Part shown: piece by piece, positions 15,213-21,943 of the stretch
How the letters are laid out: the number at the start of each line of letters is the position of its first letter
How positions within the stretch are numbered: position 1 is the stretch's first letter
Position numbers and translations under genes: made by a program
The notes under the pieces: generated by a model
Told to the model about the DNA's origin: nothing
The model's database searches: none
Seen by the model: only the letters and a program-made list of their open reading frames with translations
Virus record (IMG/VR): IMGVR_UViG_3300025141_000766
Coordinates: 1 to 23,688 of that record
Strand: one strand, 5' to 3'
DNA from: a virus
Length of the DNA stretch: 23,688 nucleotides

Positions 15213-15803
15213 ATGAGCAACAAGAAAACATTACTCAACGAGGGAACAATTAGACGCTTCATGGCGCTAGCGAATATGGACAATCTCGCTGAGAGCTACC
15301 TTGACAGATATGAAGTCAATGAGGGCGAAGAAGACGAAGAAGAAGTAGAAGAGGGCATGGACGTCGCTAAGGACGACGACGAGAAAGAACTCGATGAAAT
15401 GCGCCTTGGTGAAGAAGAGGAAGAAATTGAAATGGGTGCGGAAGAACCAGCAGCCGAACCAGAAATGGAATTGGGCATGGACGCCCCGGAAGAGGAACCT
15501 GCTGACGGTGCAGGCGGAGCAGACGAAGCCATGGTAAAGAAGCTCGTTGACGCTATCGCTGGAGCTATTGAGCAAGAGACAGGCGTTGAAGTTGCGGTCG
15601 AAGGCGGCGAAGAAGAGCCCGAAATGGACATGGGCGCACCAGAAGAAGGCGGTGAAGAAGAAGTCGAAATGGGCGCGGAAGCCGAAGGCGGCGAAGAACC
15701 TCCTATGGGCGACCTAGAAGAAGACGAAGCTTTCGACGCATACATTGCAGAAGTGACCAGAAGAGTCACAAAGAGAATTATTAAGAAGAAGATTTCTAAA
15801 TAA
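15213..15803 (+). CDS. Highly acidic scaffold-like protein
   Basis: This 196-aa protein has an ordered N-terminus (LLNEGTIRRFMALANMDNLA) and a short, positively charged C-terminal helix (AYIAEVTRRVTKRIIKKKIS). Between them lies a long disordered region that is mostly Glu, Asp, Gly, Ala and Pro. The middle contains imperfect repeats of the form EMxMGAxEE (MELGMDAPEEE, MDMGAPEEGGEEE, VEMGAEAEGG). Acidic, extended proteins with conserved ends are typical of prohead scaffold or core proteins. From memory, the GTIRRFM..AN start recurs in marine phages. The neighbouring ClpP-family peptidase could process it, which is inference from context. TTAGGAG precedes the ATG. A hairpin terminator follows within 40 nt. 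Confidence 0.8.
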   Translation: MSNKKTLLNEGTIRRFMALANMDNLAESYLDRYEVNEGEEDEEEVEEGMDVAKDDDEKELDEMRLGEEEEEIEMGAEEPAAEPEMELGMDAPEEEPADGAGGADEAMVKKLVDAIAGAIEQETGVEVAVEGGEEEPEMDMGAPEEGGEEEVEMGAEAEGGEEPPMGDLEEDEAFDAYIAEVTRRVTKRIIKKKISK

Positions 15804-15817
15804 TTTACTTGTTCTCC

Positions 15818-15881
15818 TTGACAAATAAATAATAAAACGTTACTCTTTGTAGGAGCTTTATCTTGCAAGGAGTAATTTTTT
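15818..15881 (+). promoter_or_regulatory. Nested promoter/terminator hairpin that also covers a ribosome site
   Basis: Bases 15840-15851 pair with 15864-15875 in a 12-bp stem (two G-U pairs) with a 12-nt loop. TTTTTT (15876-15881) follows directly, so this is a good rho-independent terminator. The right arm contains AAGGAG (15867-15872), the ribosome site of the gene starting at 15882. A TTGACA (15818-15823) lies 17 nt before TACTCT (15841-15846), a weak -10 inside the left arm. Transcripts started there would begin near 15853 and lack the left arm, leaving the ribosome site free. Confidence 0.65.
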
Positions 15882-16277
15882 ATGAATCTATCCCAAATCC
15901 CCACCGAATTTCTATGGTTCATTGCCGGGGCATTCACACACATGACACTCAGTCTTTTTTTCGGCTATGGCAAAGTTATAAATTTTGCACAGGATGCCCT
16001 GAATCAAACTCTCAAATTATTAATTCTTATCATGGAAGATGTGGCATATATGAGAGAGATGAAATATCAACATATGCACAGCGCCGGTACACCAGAAGAG
16101 ACCATCGAGACATGTAAGCAAATCGATGAACAGGTCTTCAATTCATGGAAATTGATCGTCATTCATAAATTTGTTTCCATCTACCCCAAGAATTTAAGGG
16201 GCATTGTCAAATTCTCTACATGGGAGCAAGCAGCCGATATTCTTACCAAAGAAATGAAGAAAAGAAGTCCCCGCTAG
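15882..16277 (+). CDS. Small membrane-anchored protein of unknown function
   Basis: This 131-aa protein has a hydrophobic N-terminus (FLWFIAGAFTHMTLSLFFGY, about 10-29), probably a membrane span. A second hydrophobic helix (LKLLILIMEDV) follows, then a soluble helical tail (about 55-131). I recognise no catalytic motif. The start at 15882 is supported by AAGGAG 9 nt upstream, although that site is inside a terminator hairpin. It lies between the acidic scaffold-like gene and the ClpP-like gene, so a role in prohead assembly at the membrane or in lysis is conceivable. The sequence does not decide. Another frame (15863-16117) overlaps but has no convincing composition. Confidence 0.75.
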   Translation: MNLSQIPTEFLWFIAGAFTHMTLSLFFGYGKVINFAQDALNQTLKLLILIMEDVAYMREMKYQHMHSAGTPEETIETCKQIDEQVFNSWKLIVIHKFVSIYPKNLRGIVKFSTWEQAADILTKEMKKRSPR

Positions 16278-16303
16278 CTACTTATATATTATTAGGGGGA
16301 GCT

Positions 16304-17005
16304 ATGATTTTAGAAGAAGGTAAAAAGAAAAAGAGGAAAACTAAAAAGCCAACTAAAGCAGAACAAGAAAAGGCTGCTGAAGAAAAGGCTGCTGAAGAAA
16401 AGGCTGCTGAAGAAAAAACAGATGAAGAACTCTCTAAAGAGATAGAAGAAATACTGCTTTTAGCACAACAACAAGAAAAGTCTGGTCCAAAAGTAGTCAG
16501 CTTATATGGCGACATCGATGAAGAAAATGCTAGAGATGTTGTACACGCAATGAGAATTTTAGAAAGCGGCTTCACCGGTGAGTATGAGAAGGATGCCTTC
16601 GAGCTTCTTGTTAGCACCAACGGCGGCTCTGCACTAGAGATGTTTTCTATTTACGACACCATAAGAATGATAAAGGAGAAGGCTCCTGTTTGCACTGTCG
16701 GCTTGGGCAAAGTAATGTCTGCCGGGGTATTGGTTTTAGCATGTGGTTCAAAAGGATACAGAAAAATTGGCAAGAACTGCCGCGTTATGATTCATGGCGT
16801 TGCCTCTGGATATGCTGGCTCCATCCACAGCTTAGAAAACGAACTTGAAGAAGTGCAATGGATTCAGCAACAGTATATAAAGCTACTCGCTGCCGAGACT
16901 GACATGACTGAAAAACACATAAAAAAACTAATTAGTAGAAAAGTAAATGTCTACTTAACAGCAGAAGAATCGGTTGAATTCGGAATTGCTGATGAGGTTT
17001 TTTAA
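16304..17005 (+). CDS. clpP: ClpP-family serine peptidase with a charged N-terminal extension
   Basis: This 233-aa protein starts at the ATG at 16304, with AGGGGGA 3 nt upstream; an earlier ATG at 16220 lies inside the preceding gene. Residues 1-45 are very charged and include three EKAAE repeats. The ClpP fold follows from about residue 62 (KVVSLYGDID). STNGGS is the substrate-binding glycine region, GKVMSAG carries the nucleophile Ser139 and VMIHGVASG carries His164. The third member of the triad, normally Asp in the segment before the SAEEA-like motif, is Asn215 here (KVNVYLTAEES). Phage ClpP-like enzymes are often linked to prohead maturation, and this one neighbours the scaffold-like gene. 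Activity may be altered or use another acid. It overlaps the amidase by TAATG. Confidence 0.88.
   Translation: MILEEGKKKKRKTKKPTKAEQEKAAEEKAAEEKAAEEKTDEELSKEIEEILLLAQQQEKSGPKVVSLYGDIDEENARDVVHAMRILESGFTGEYEKDAFELLVSTNGGSALEMFSIYDTIRMIKEKAPVCTVGLGKVMSAGVLVLACGSKGYRKIGKNCRVMIHGVASGYAGSIHSLENELEEVQWIQQQYIKLLAAETDMTEKHIKKLISRKVNVYLTAEESVEFGIADEVF
16367..16411 (+). repeat. Three tandem copies of a 15-bp unit in the ClpP-like gene
   Basis: The unit GAAAAGGCTGCTGAA occurs three times without a mismatch and encodes EKAAE each time. A further GAA AAA starts a degenerate copy. The copies are identical even at silent positions, which points to recent slippage expansion. The peptide would extend a charged helix in front of the peptidase domain. 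Confidence 0.95.
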
Positions 17006-17910
17006 TGGCGATTAGCGACAAGATATTTTATAACCAAGCCAGCGCCGCAAAGTTGGGCTGGGATCCGTCTTGGTTTGGAGCCAGAGGCTTCAATGATATT
17101 TTGATAAATAATATCAAACAATTCCAAAGGGAAAATAATCTAAATCCGGATGGGCTTTGTGGACCGATGACTTATGTTAGAGTTTGTACAGAGAGGGAAG
17201 CTTCTTATGAGATCAGTGGCGAAGCCATTGATGGTAACTCTATTATTATAAATGACACGCCTGTCGCAATCGAGTGGGACAAAGTTGTCAACCTAAAGGA
17301 ACCGGGCAATCTTGCACTACCAACAAGCTGCTTCCGCTCAGTCACAAAGAGAAGAAGATATCCCACCATGGTTGTCACCCACTGGGATGCCGCCCTTTCA
17401 GCACACTCATGCTATAAGATTCTAAAAAAGAGAAATATTTCCAGCCACTTTGCTATTGATAACGATGGTACTATTTACCAACTTGTCGATCCGCAACACA
17501 TTGGTTGGCATGCTGGTAACACCCGAGTCAACAACACGTCAATTGGCATTGATTTTAGCAATGCTTATTATATGAAATACCAAAGCTACTATAGGAAGCG
17601 CGGGTTTGGAATGAGACCGGTCGTTACGGACTCTGTGGTTCATGGGGTTAAACTTGGAGATCATTTAGGATATTATGATGTGCAGTTGGATGCGTACAAG
17701 GCTCTTCTAAAGTGTCTGCTAGGTCATTACGACATTGAGGCAAGATGCCCACTTGATGACGACGGCAACACAAAAAGGGAAGTAGAGATATCCGCAGCGC
17801 AAGGCAACTTCAAAGGAGTTGTAAGCCACTACCACCTGACCAACAGAAAGATTGACTGTGCAGGTCTTGACATAAACAAACTACTGAGGGAAATCGAAGA
17901 TGGAAACTAA
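17005..17910 (+). CDS. N-acetylmuramoyl-L-alanine amidase endolysin with N-terminal peptidoglycan-binding-like region
   Basis: This 301-aa protein cuts the amide bond between MurNAc and the peptide stem. Residues about 30-60 (NIKQFQRENNLNPDGLCGPM) look like the PG_binding_1 repeat. The amidase_2 domain covers roughly 118-290. THWD has His126, SSHFAIDNDGTIYQL is the fold core, GWHAGN has His169, and the pair His277/Cys285 (YHLTNRKIDC) has the same 8-residue spacing as the T7 lysozyme zinc ligands His122/Cys130. No signal peptide is present, so release would need a holin or virion delivery. The ATG overlaps the ClpP-like stop. The stop overlaps the following gene by 11 nt, so the three genes form one translation unit. 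Confidence 0.92.
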   Translation: MAISDKIFYNQASAAKLGWDPSWFGARGFNDILINNIKQFQRENNLNPDGLCGPMTYVRVCTEREASYEISGEAIDGNSIIINDTPVAIEWDKVVNLKEPGNLALPTSCFRSVTKRRRYPTMVVTHWDAALSAHSCYKILKKRNISSHFAIDNDGTIYQLVDPQHIGWHAGNTRVNNTSIGIDFSNAYYMKYQSYYRKRGFGMRPVVTDSVVHGVKLGDHLGYYDVQLDAYKALLKCLLGHYDIEARCPLDDDGNTKREVEISAAQGNFKGVVSHYHLTNRKIDCAGLDINKLLREIEDGN

Positions 17911-19366
17911 CTGGGATCTTTTGATAGAAAATCACTTTGATAAGAAAGAGGCACTTGCCATGGACATGCTCGTCGAGATGGTTGAGGACTTGATGGGCGA
18001 GGCAAGAGAAAAACTACCAGAAAAATTAGTTGATCAAATTCTTTCCATATTGAAAAAGGAAACCGATGAGGGTGACGAATTTGGTCCATATCCCATAGAG
18101 GCAACAGCAGCTTTGGTGAAGGATGGCAGAACTTCAACGAAAATAGTTATAACGAATACAGGGCAGAGGGGCAATCGTCGAAGAGTTTTTGCAAAAATTG
18201 GCAATCACTCCGACTTTGAAGTTCTATCGGACATCGAGCAGGCTTCTAGTGGTACAGGTTTGCAAGCAGATGTGATCTGGAACCCAAGCGGAGAACCGAA
18301 GCTGTTTAAGCTAGTCCTCAAGAGAGGATCAAACGCACAAACCATTTCTAATATTGGAAATTTTGCCGAAGGTGTGTTGGCATATGCCCTCGCAGCAAAA
18401 CTTGAGAACTCCCAAGATGGTGGAAAAGAAGCTATTACCCTTGAAGATATAAAAGCATATGCGGAAAAAATGGCTAAAGGGTTCAAGCTAGACCCAACTA
18501 AAAAAAGACAAATTAGAAAAATAACCAATCAGCCAATCGGTGATGATAAATTAAATCTCACTCTTGGTCTAGATACTGTCACTTTTGTAGACTTGGACAG
18601 TACGGACAGATGGGTGCTCGCCCCAGATACGATCAAGGCTGCATTAAAGTTTGCAAATAGCGATTACTATCAATCATTCATAAGCACTGCTCTGAACGAA
18701 AAGGGGCATACAATAAACATTATCGCTGATGGTGTATCAGATCAAAAAGGAACAAAGGCAGATATCTTTGTCAACACTGTTGATAAAAAAGGTGACAAAG
18801 TAAATCTTCAATCAGGGAACATTTCTCTAAAAACCAAATCAACAAAGCAGCTTCACCAAACAGGGAAGGATATAAAGAAGATAGGGGACATCCTTGACGA
18901 TCTCTACGGTTACAAGATTAGCGAACCTATGAAGAATTATTTTGATCAATCTGATAGAGAGAAACTGTTTGGCGTCGGTGGCTTCTTTGACGACCTGTTT
19001 AGAGATGTCGCAGCGAAAGAGCAACCAAAAAAAGACAGCGAGGAAATATCTTATCTGAAAAGAGTAAGCACAAAGATACCACAGTATGCGGCTGGAGCAG
19101 AGGTCTCCCTCATCCAGCTTACTAGTGGAGACTTCAAAATTTTTGATTTCACAAGGCAGATAGCAGACGACTTCACAGTCAGGCTAGACCATAGATCTGG
19201 GGACATACCAAAATTGATTACCTATGTCGAGAGAGGAGATGTTTCACTTCCACTATTCTCCATGCGACCAAGAAGAGATGCCAAAGGCTTCAGGTTCTAC
19301 ATTGAGAAAGAGTTGGGCTTCGATACTTTTTATAGATTTGAAAAAGAACAAGAAGAAAGCACTTGA
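17900..19366 (+). CDS. Large phage protein with PD-(D/E)XK nuclease-like motifs
   Basis: This 488-aa protein cannot be placed with certainty. Three features suggest a restriction-endonuclease-like core. A helix contains Glu157 (NFAEGVLAYALAAKL). A strand contains Asp288 (GTKADIFVNT). Another strand, NISLKTKSTKQLHQ, contains Lys311 in an S-L-K motif followed by Gln317 and Gln320. Order and spacing suit the E...D...xLK arrangement. The N-terminal 60 residues are acidic and helical, and a basic stretch follows (RGNRRRVFAKI). The C-terminal third (RPRRDAKGFRF) is mixed. It could cut DNA during packaging, host genome breakdown or branch resolution; this is inference. The start overlaps the amidase end by 11 nt. 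The -35 box of the GroEL promoter lies on its stop codon. Confidence 0.7.
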   Translation: METNWDLLIENHFDKKEALAMDMLVEMVEDLMGEAREKLPEKLVDQILSILKKETDEGDEFGPYPIEATAALVKDGRTSTKIVITNTGQRGNRRRVFAKIGNHSDFEVLSDIEQASSGTGLQADVIWNPSGEPKLFKLVLKRGSNAQTISNIGNFAEGVLAYALAAKLENSQDGGKEAITLEDIKAYAEKMAKGFKLDPTKKRQIRKITNQPIGDDKLNLTLGLDTVTFVDLDSTDRWVLAPDTIKAALKFANSDYYQSFISTALNEKGHTINIIADGVSDQKGTKADIFVNTVDKKGDKVNLQSGNISLKTKSTKQLHQTGKDIKKIGDILDDLYGYKISEPMKNYFDQSDREKLFGVGGFFDDLFRDVAAKEQPKKDSEEISYLKRVSTKIPQYAAGAEVSLIQLTSGDFKIFDFTRQIADDFTVRLDHRSGDIPKLITYVERGDVSLPLFSMRPRRDAKGFRFYIEKELGFDTFYRFEKEQEEST

Positions 19367-19391
19367 CAAACCCACCACAATAGACTATATT
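19363..19391 (+). promoter_or_regulatory. Strong sigma-70-like promoter of groEL
   Basis: TTGACA (19363-19368, perfect) and TATATT (19386-19391, 5 of 6) are 17 nt apart. The start would be near 19398, giving a 24-nt leader with GAGAGG before the ATG at 19422. The -35 box overlaps the TGA of the upstream gene. Unlike the promoters at 1531 and 5804, no hairpin spans the -10 box. Confidence 0.85.
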
Positions 19392-19421
19392 ATTCACACC
19401 AGATTACACAGAGAGGTATAA

Positions 19422-20996
19422 ATGTCCAGAAAATATGATTGCAAAAGCTCTTTGCAGCAGAAAATCCTCACCGGGATTGACGTTCTAGCTGACAACGTGG
19501 CTTCCACAATGGGTCCAAAAGGACGCAATGTTATTATACATCAAAAGGGTGCAAACCCATTCATCACAAAGGACGGAGTGACCGTCGCAAAGTTTGTTGA
19601 ACTCGAAGACCACTTCGAGAATGCAGGTGCTCAAATTATTCGGCAAGCATCTGAGCAGACAAACAATGTTGCTGGTGATGGCACAACTACTGCAACGGTT
19701 CTTTCCCGAGCAATCTTAAAACATTCACAAAAATATATTACCGCTGGGTCATCTCCCGTTGAATTGAAACGAGGGATTGATAAGGCAGTACAAGAAGTTG
19801 TCACAGCCATCGCAGATATCTCACGACCAATCACATCGGAGAAGGATGTGGCTCACATTGCTACCATCTCAGCCAACGGCGATACAGTTATCGGAGAGAT
19901 GATTGCAACTGCCGTTGACAAGGTTGGAAAGAACGGTTCGATTACAATCGAAGAGGCTCGCTCTGTTGAGAGTGGGCTTACAGTTGTTGAGGGATTCCGA
20001 TTCGGCTCGGGGTACCTGTCGCCGCAGTTTGTCACAGATGAACGCCGCAAGCTAATCAAGTATGAAGACCTGCTTGTGCTGGTAACGGACGCCAAGATTG
20101 ATGCTGTTGATGACATCCTCCCAGCCCTTGAACTGGTTGCCCGTGAGGGACGCCCTCTACTAATTGTAGCCGAGGACATTGAAGGGCAAGCTCTTGCTGC
20201 TTTGATTATGAATGCGGCACGAGGCACAATGAAAATAGCAGCAGTCAAGGCACCTCGTTATGGAGAGGAGAGGCGAAATATATTAAAGGATCTAGCCCTA
20301 TCTGTGGGCGGCACGTTTATGTCACGCGAATCTGGTAAGACACTTAGAGATATTACACTCTCGGATTTTGGCAAAGCAAAGACCATTGAGGTTACAAAGC
20401 GTTCTACCACCATCGTCGATGGCGAAGCTGATTACGATGAAGTAGAGAAGCGTATCGAAGATCTCAAGACGGAGATGCAGGACACAGAGTCTATCCAAGA
20501 GTGCGAACAGATTCAGGAGAGGATTACTCGCCTTGCTTCTGGGGTCGCGATCATCCATGTCGGCGCTCATACAGAGGTCGAGATGATCGAGAAGAAGCAC
20601 CGGCTGGAGGATGCTCTTGAGGCGGTCAAGTCAGCACAGGAAGAGGGTGTTGTCCCCGGAGGTGGGAGTGCCTTGGTAAAGATCGCTAAGAACCTAGAGG
20701 CACCAGAGGGGCTCAATCAAGACCAGCTATTTGGATTTGAGATTGTAAAGAAGGCTGTGCAGGAGCCAGCGAGACAAATGGCAAAGAATGCCGGATTATC
20801 CCCAGATCTAATATTATCTGAAATTGAGGCCTCCCAAGAAAATTGCGGCTACAATTTTTCCAATAATGAGGTTTGTGACTTGTATGATACTGGAATCATT
20901 GATCCTGCAAAAGTAACCCGAGTAGCACTGCAAAATGCAGCTTCAGTCTCCTCTTCACTTATTTTGGCTAATTTTGCTATTGTGCAAACTGAATAG
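19422..20996 (+). CDS. groEL: Phage-encoded GroEL-type chaperonin (Cpn60)
   Basis: This 524-aa protein aligns with bacterial GroEL over its whole length. STMGPKGRNV and TKDGVTVAK (Asp51) come first. NNVAGDGTTTATV has the nucleotide-site Asp86. GYLSPQF and ALAALIMNAARG are in the apical domain. RLEDAL has Asp397, which matches the ATPase Asp398 of E. coli, and GVVPGGGSAL follows. The ATP machinery therefore looks intact. Differences lie in the apical groove, where GYLSPYF of E. coli is GYLSPQF and VVNTMRG is IMNAARG. The disordered GGM tail is missing; the protein ends NFAIVQTE. It has its own promoter and probably partners the GroES-like protein encoded at 6177. Few phages carry both. Confidence 0.96.
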   Translation: MSRKYDCKSSLQQKILTGIDVLADNVASTMGPKGRNVIIHQKGANPFITKDGVTVAKFVELEDHFENAGAQIIRQASEQTNNVAGDGTTTATVLSRAILKHSQKYITAGSSPVELKRGIDKAVQEVVTAIADISRPITSEKDVAHIATISANGDTVIGEMIATAVDKVGKNGSITIEEARSVESGLTVVEGFRFGSGYLSPQFVTDERRKLIKYEDLLVLVTDAKIDAVDDILPALELVAREGRPLLIVAEDIEGQALAALIMNAARGTMKIAAVKAPRYGEERRNILKDLALSVGGTFMSRESGKTLRDITLSDFGKAKTIEVTKRSTTIVDGEADYDEVEKRIEDLKTEMQDTESIQECEQIQERITRLASGVAIIHVGAHTEVEMIEKKHRLEDALEAVKSAQEEGVVPGGGSALVKIAKNLEAPEGLNQDQLFGFEIVKKAVQEPARQMAKNAGLSPDLILSEIEASQENCGYNFSNNEVCDLYDTGIIDPAKVTRVALQNAASVSSSLILANFAIVQTE

Positions 20997-21007
20997 GAAA
21001 AATAAAA

Positions 21008-21014
21008 CTATTTA
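21008..21014 (+). promoter_or_regulatory. Second CTATTTA element upstream of the coiled-coil membrane protein
   Basis: This copy reads AAACTATTTACTG and lies 28 nt before the ATG at 21042, just after the GroEL stop. Together with 15161-15167 it makes two intergenic copies, each upstream of a gene that could be structural or late. No -35 box is visible. Support is weak. Confidence 0.22.
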
Positions 21015-21041
21015 CTGTACCGCATCGTAGAGGAAACAACA

Positions 21042-21398
21042 ATGGCATCACAGGATAATGATACAAAGCTAGCATTAGCTATGGCTGATTTAAGCAATAA
21101 ACTAGAGACACTTTTGCAACGGCAAGAAGAGGTCGCAGACAACATTGCAAAGATTAAAGAAGCAATTTATCATCCAGACCAAGGGTTGTTTACTCGCATT
21201 AGAGAATTGGAATTGTGGAGAGAGAACTTTCTAAACACCTTCGAGGAAAGAATCTCATATCACACAATAAAGAGTGGCGAACTCAGATTGGCTCAGGTAG
21301 AGACAACCGTGGGAGCCATCAAAAGAATCCAATGGCTCGTCGTAGGTAGTGTAGTAACAACGTTGACTGCACTGCTTGTTAAATATTTTGTTCTATAA
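21042..21398 (+). CDS. Coiled-coil protein with a C-terminal membrane anchor (XhlA-like)
   Basis: This 118-aa protein has a long helical region (LSNKLETLLQRQEEVADNIA, about 17-36) with heptad character, then a middle part with HPDQGLFTRIRELELWRENF. It ends in one strong membrane span (WLVVGSVVTTLTALLVKYFVL, about 98-118). This layout resembles XhlA-type holin-associated proteins of phages, which join a coiled coil to a C-terminal span. A role in lysis timing or anchoring is therefore possible. No second span is present, so a classical holin is unlikely. AGAGG precedes the ATG by about 8 nt. Confidence 0.78.
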   Translation: MASQDNDTKLALAMADLSNKLETLLQRQEEVADNIAKIKEAIYHPDQGLFTRIRELELWRENFLNTFEERISYHTIKSGELRLAQVETTVGAIKRIQWLVVGSVVTTLTALLVKYFVL

Positions 21399-21402
21399 AC
21401 AC

Positions 21403-21431
21403 TTGACAAAAAACAAATAATATATTAGTAT
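21403..21431 (+). promoter_or_regulatory. Promoter predicted to give a leaderless transcript
   Basis: TTGACA (21403-21408, perfect) is 17 nt from TAGTAT (21426-21431). The start would fall at about 21438-21439, which is the A of the ATG at 21439. No Shine-Dalgarno sequence exists between the promoter and the ATG. The 10-bp palindrome TAATATATTA (21418-21427) overlaps the spacer. Confidence 0.55.
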
Positions 21432-21438
21432 TCTTACT

Positions 21439-21753
21439 ATGAAAGTAAAAATAAGCTATACAATTGATTTCGATGAACTTCCCACCAAGGTACAAGGTCT
21501 CCTTGATGATACCATCAACGAGCTAACCTCCAGAGCCGTAGCTATCCAAGTACACGCGAGTGATATGGACACCAGTGAAAACAAGCTAGAGATGATAAGT
21601 AAATTACAAACCTTCCGTCAATCGCTAATGAAATACGATATGCAATTAGCAGATTATGTCAATTTGTTAGCTAATTACGAAAAAGCAAGGCTAGATGTCA
21701 TGACGGCTGATGATGAAGTCCCACCCGAGGAGGATGAGAATGAATCCGGGTAA
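21439..21753 (+). CDS. Small acidic protein, apparently translated without a Shine-Dalgarno site
   Basis: This 104-aa protein has no family I can name. It starts with a beta strand (KVKISYTIDF) and continues in helices rich in polar residues (LQTFRQSLMKYDMQLADYVN). It ends in an acidic tail (DDEVPPEEDENESG). The ATG at 21439 is the natural start because the N-terminal strand would be lost otherwise. Its upstream region holds a promoter but no ribosome site, unlike almost every other gene here. The last 14 nt overlap the next gene, whose ribosome site (GAGGAGGA) is coded by the acidic tail. Confidence 0.75.
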   Translation: MKVKISYTIDFDELPTKVQGLLDDTINELTSRAVAIQVHASDMDTSENKLEMISKLQTFRQSLMKYDMQLADYVNLLANYEKARLDVMTADDEVPPEEDENESG

Positions 21754-21934
21754 TCTGGCTTGGTTGCCTACAGGTACGACACTACTGTCTTTTGATGGTC
21801 GGGATGTAAAGGAATTCTGTAAGCCAAAACAACCACAGTATGTGCTCATCATTCGGGAGGTTGATGAGATTTATTATGAAATACTGTACCGAGGAGAAAA
21901 ATGGTCGGTGCCAAAACATTGTTTGTATAAATAG
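21740..21934 (+). CDS. Small hypothetical protein
   Basis: This is a 64-aa protein that I do not recognise. ATG 21740 is preferred to in-frame ATGs at 21710 and 21713 because GAGGAGGA lies just upstream of it. It reads MNPGNLAWLPTGTTLLSF, then strands such as QYVLIIREVDEIYYEILYRG, and ends KWSVPKHCLYK. The pattern of strands suggests a small all-beta (SH3- or OB-like) fold. It overlaps the preceding gene by 14 nt and ends 9 nt before the next ATG. Confidence 0.7.
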   Translation: MNPGNLAWLPTGTTLLSFDGRDVKEFCKPKQPQYVLIIREVDEIYYEILYRGEKWSVPKHCLYK

Positions 21935-21943
21935 GAGTAGCTT

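Noticed and set aside
15296-15943. A 215-aa Ser-rich open frame on the minus strand
   Set aside because: It is the mirror of the Glu/Asp-rich codons of the acidic protein. It has no ribosome site and its Ser/Pro composition is an artefact.
15863-16117. An 84-aa plus-strand frame overlapping the small membrane protein
   Set aside because: The 15882 frame has a clear membrane span, a ribosome site and continues to 16277. The shorter frame has no ordered features.
15171-20990. Shared 11-mer ATTGTGCAAAC near 15170-15180 and near the GroEL end
   Set aside because: Many exact 11-mer pairs are expected by chance in a window of this size, and the two contexts differ.
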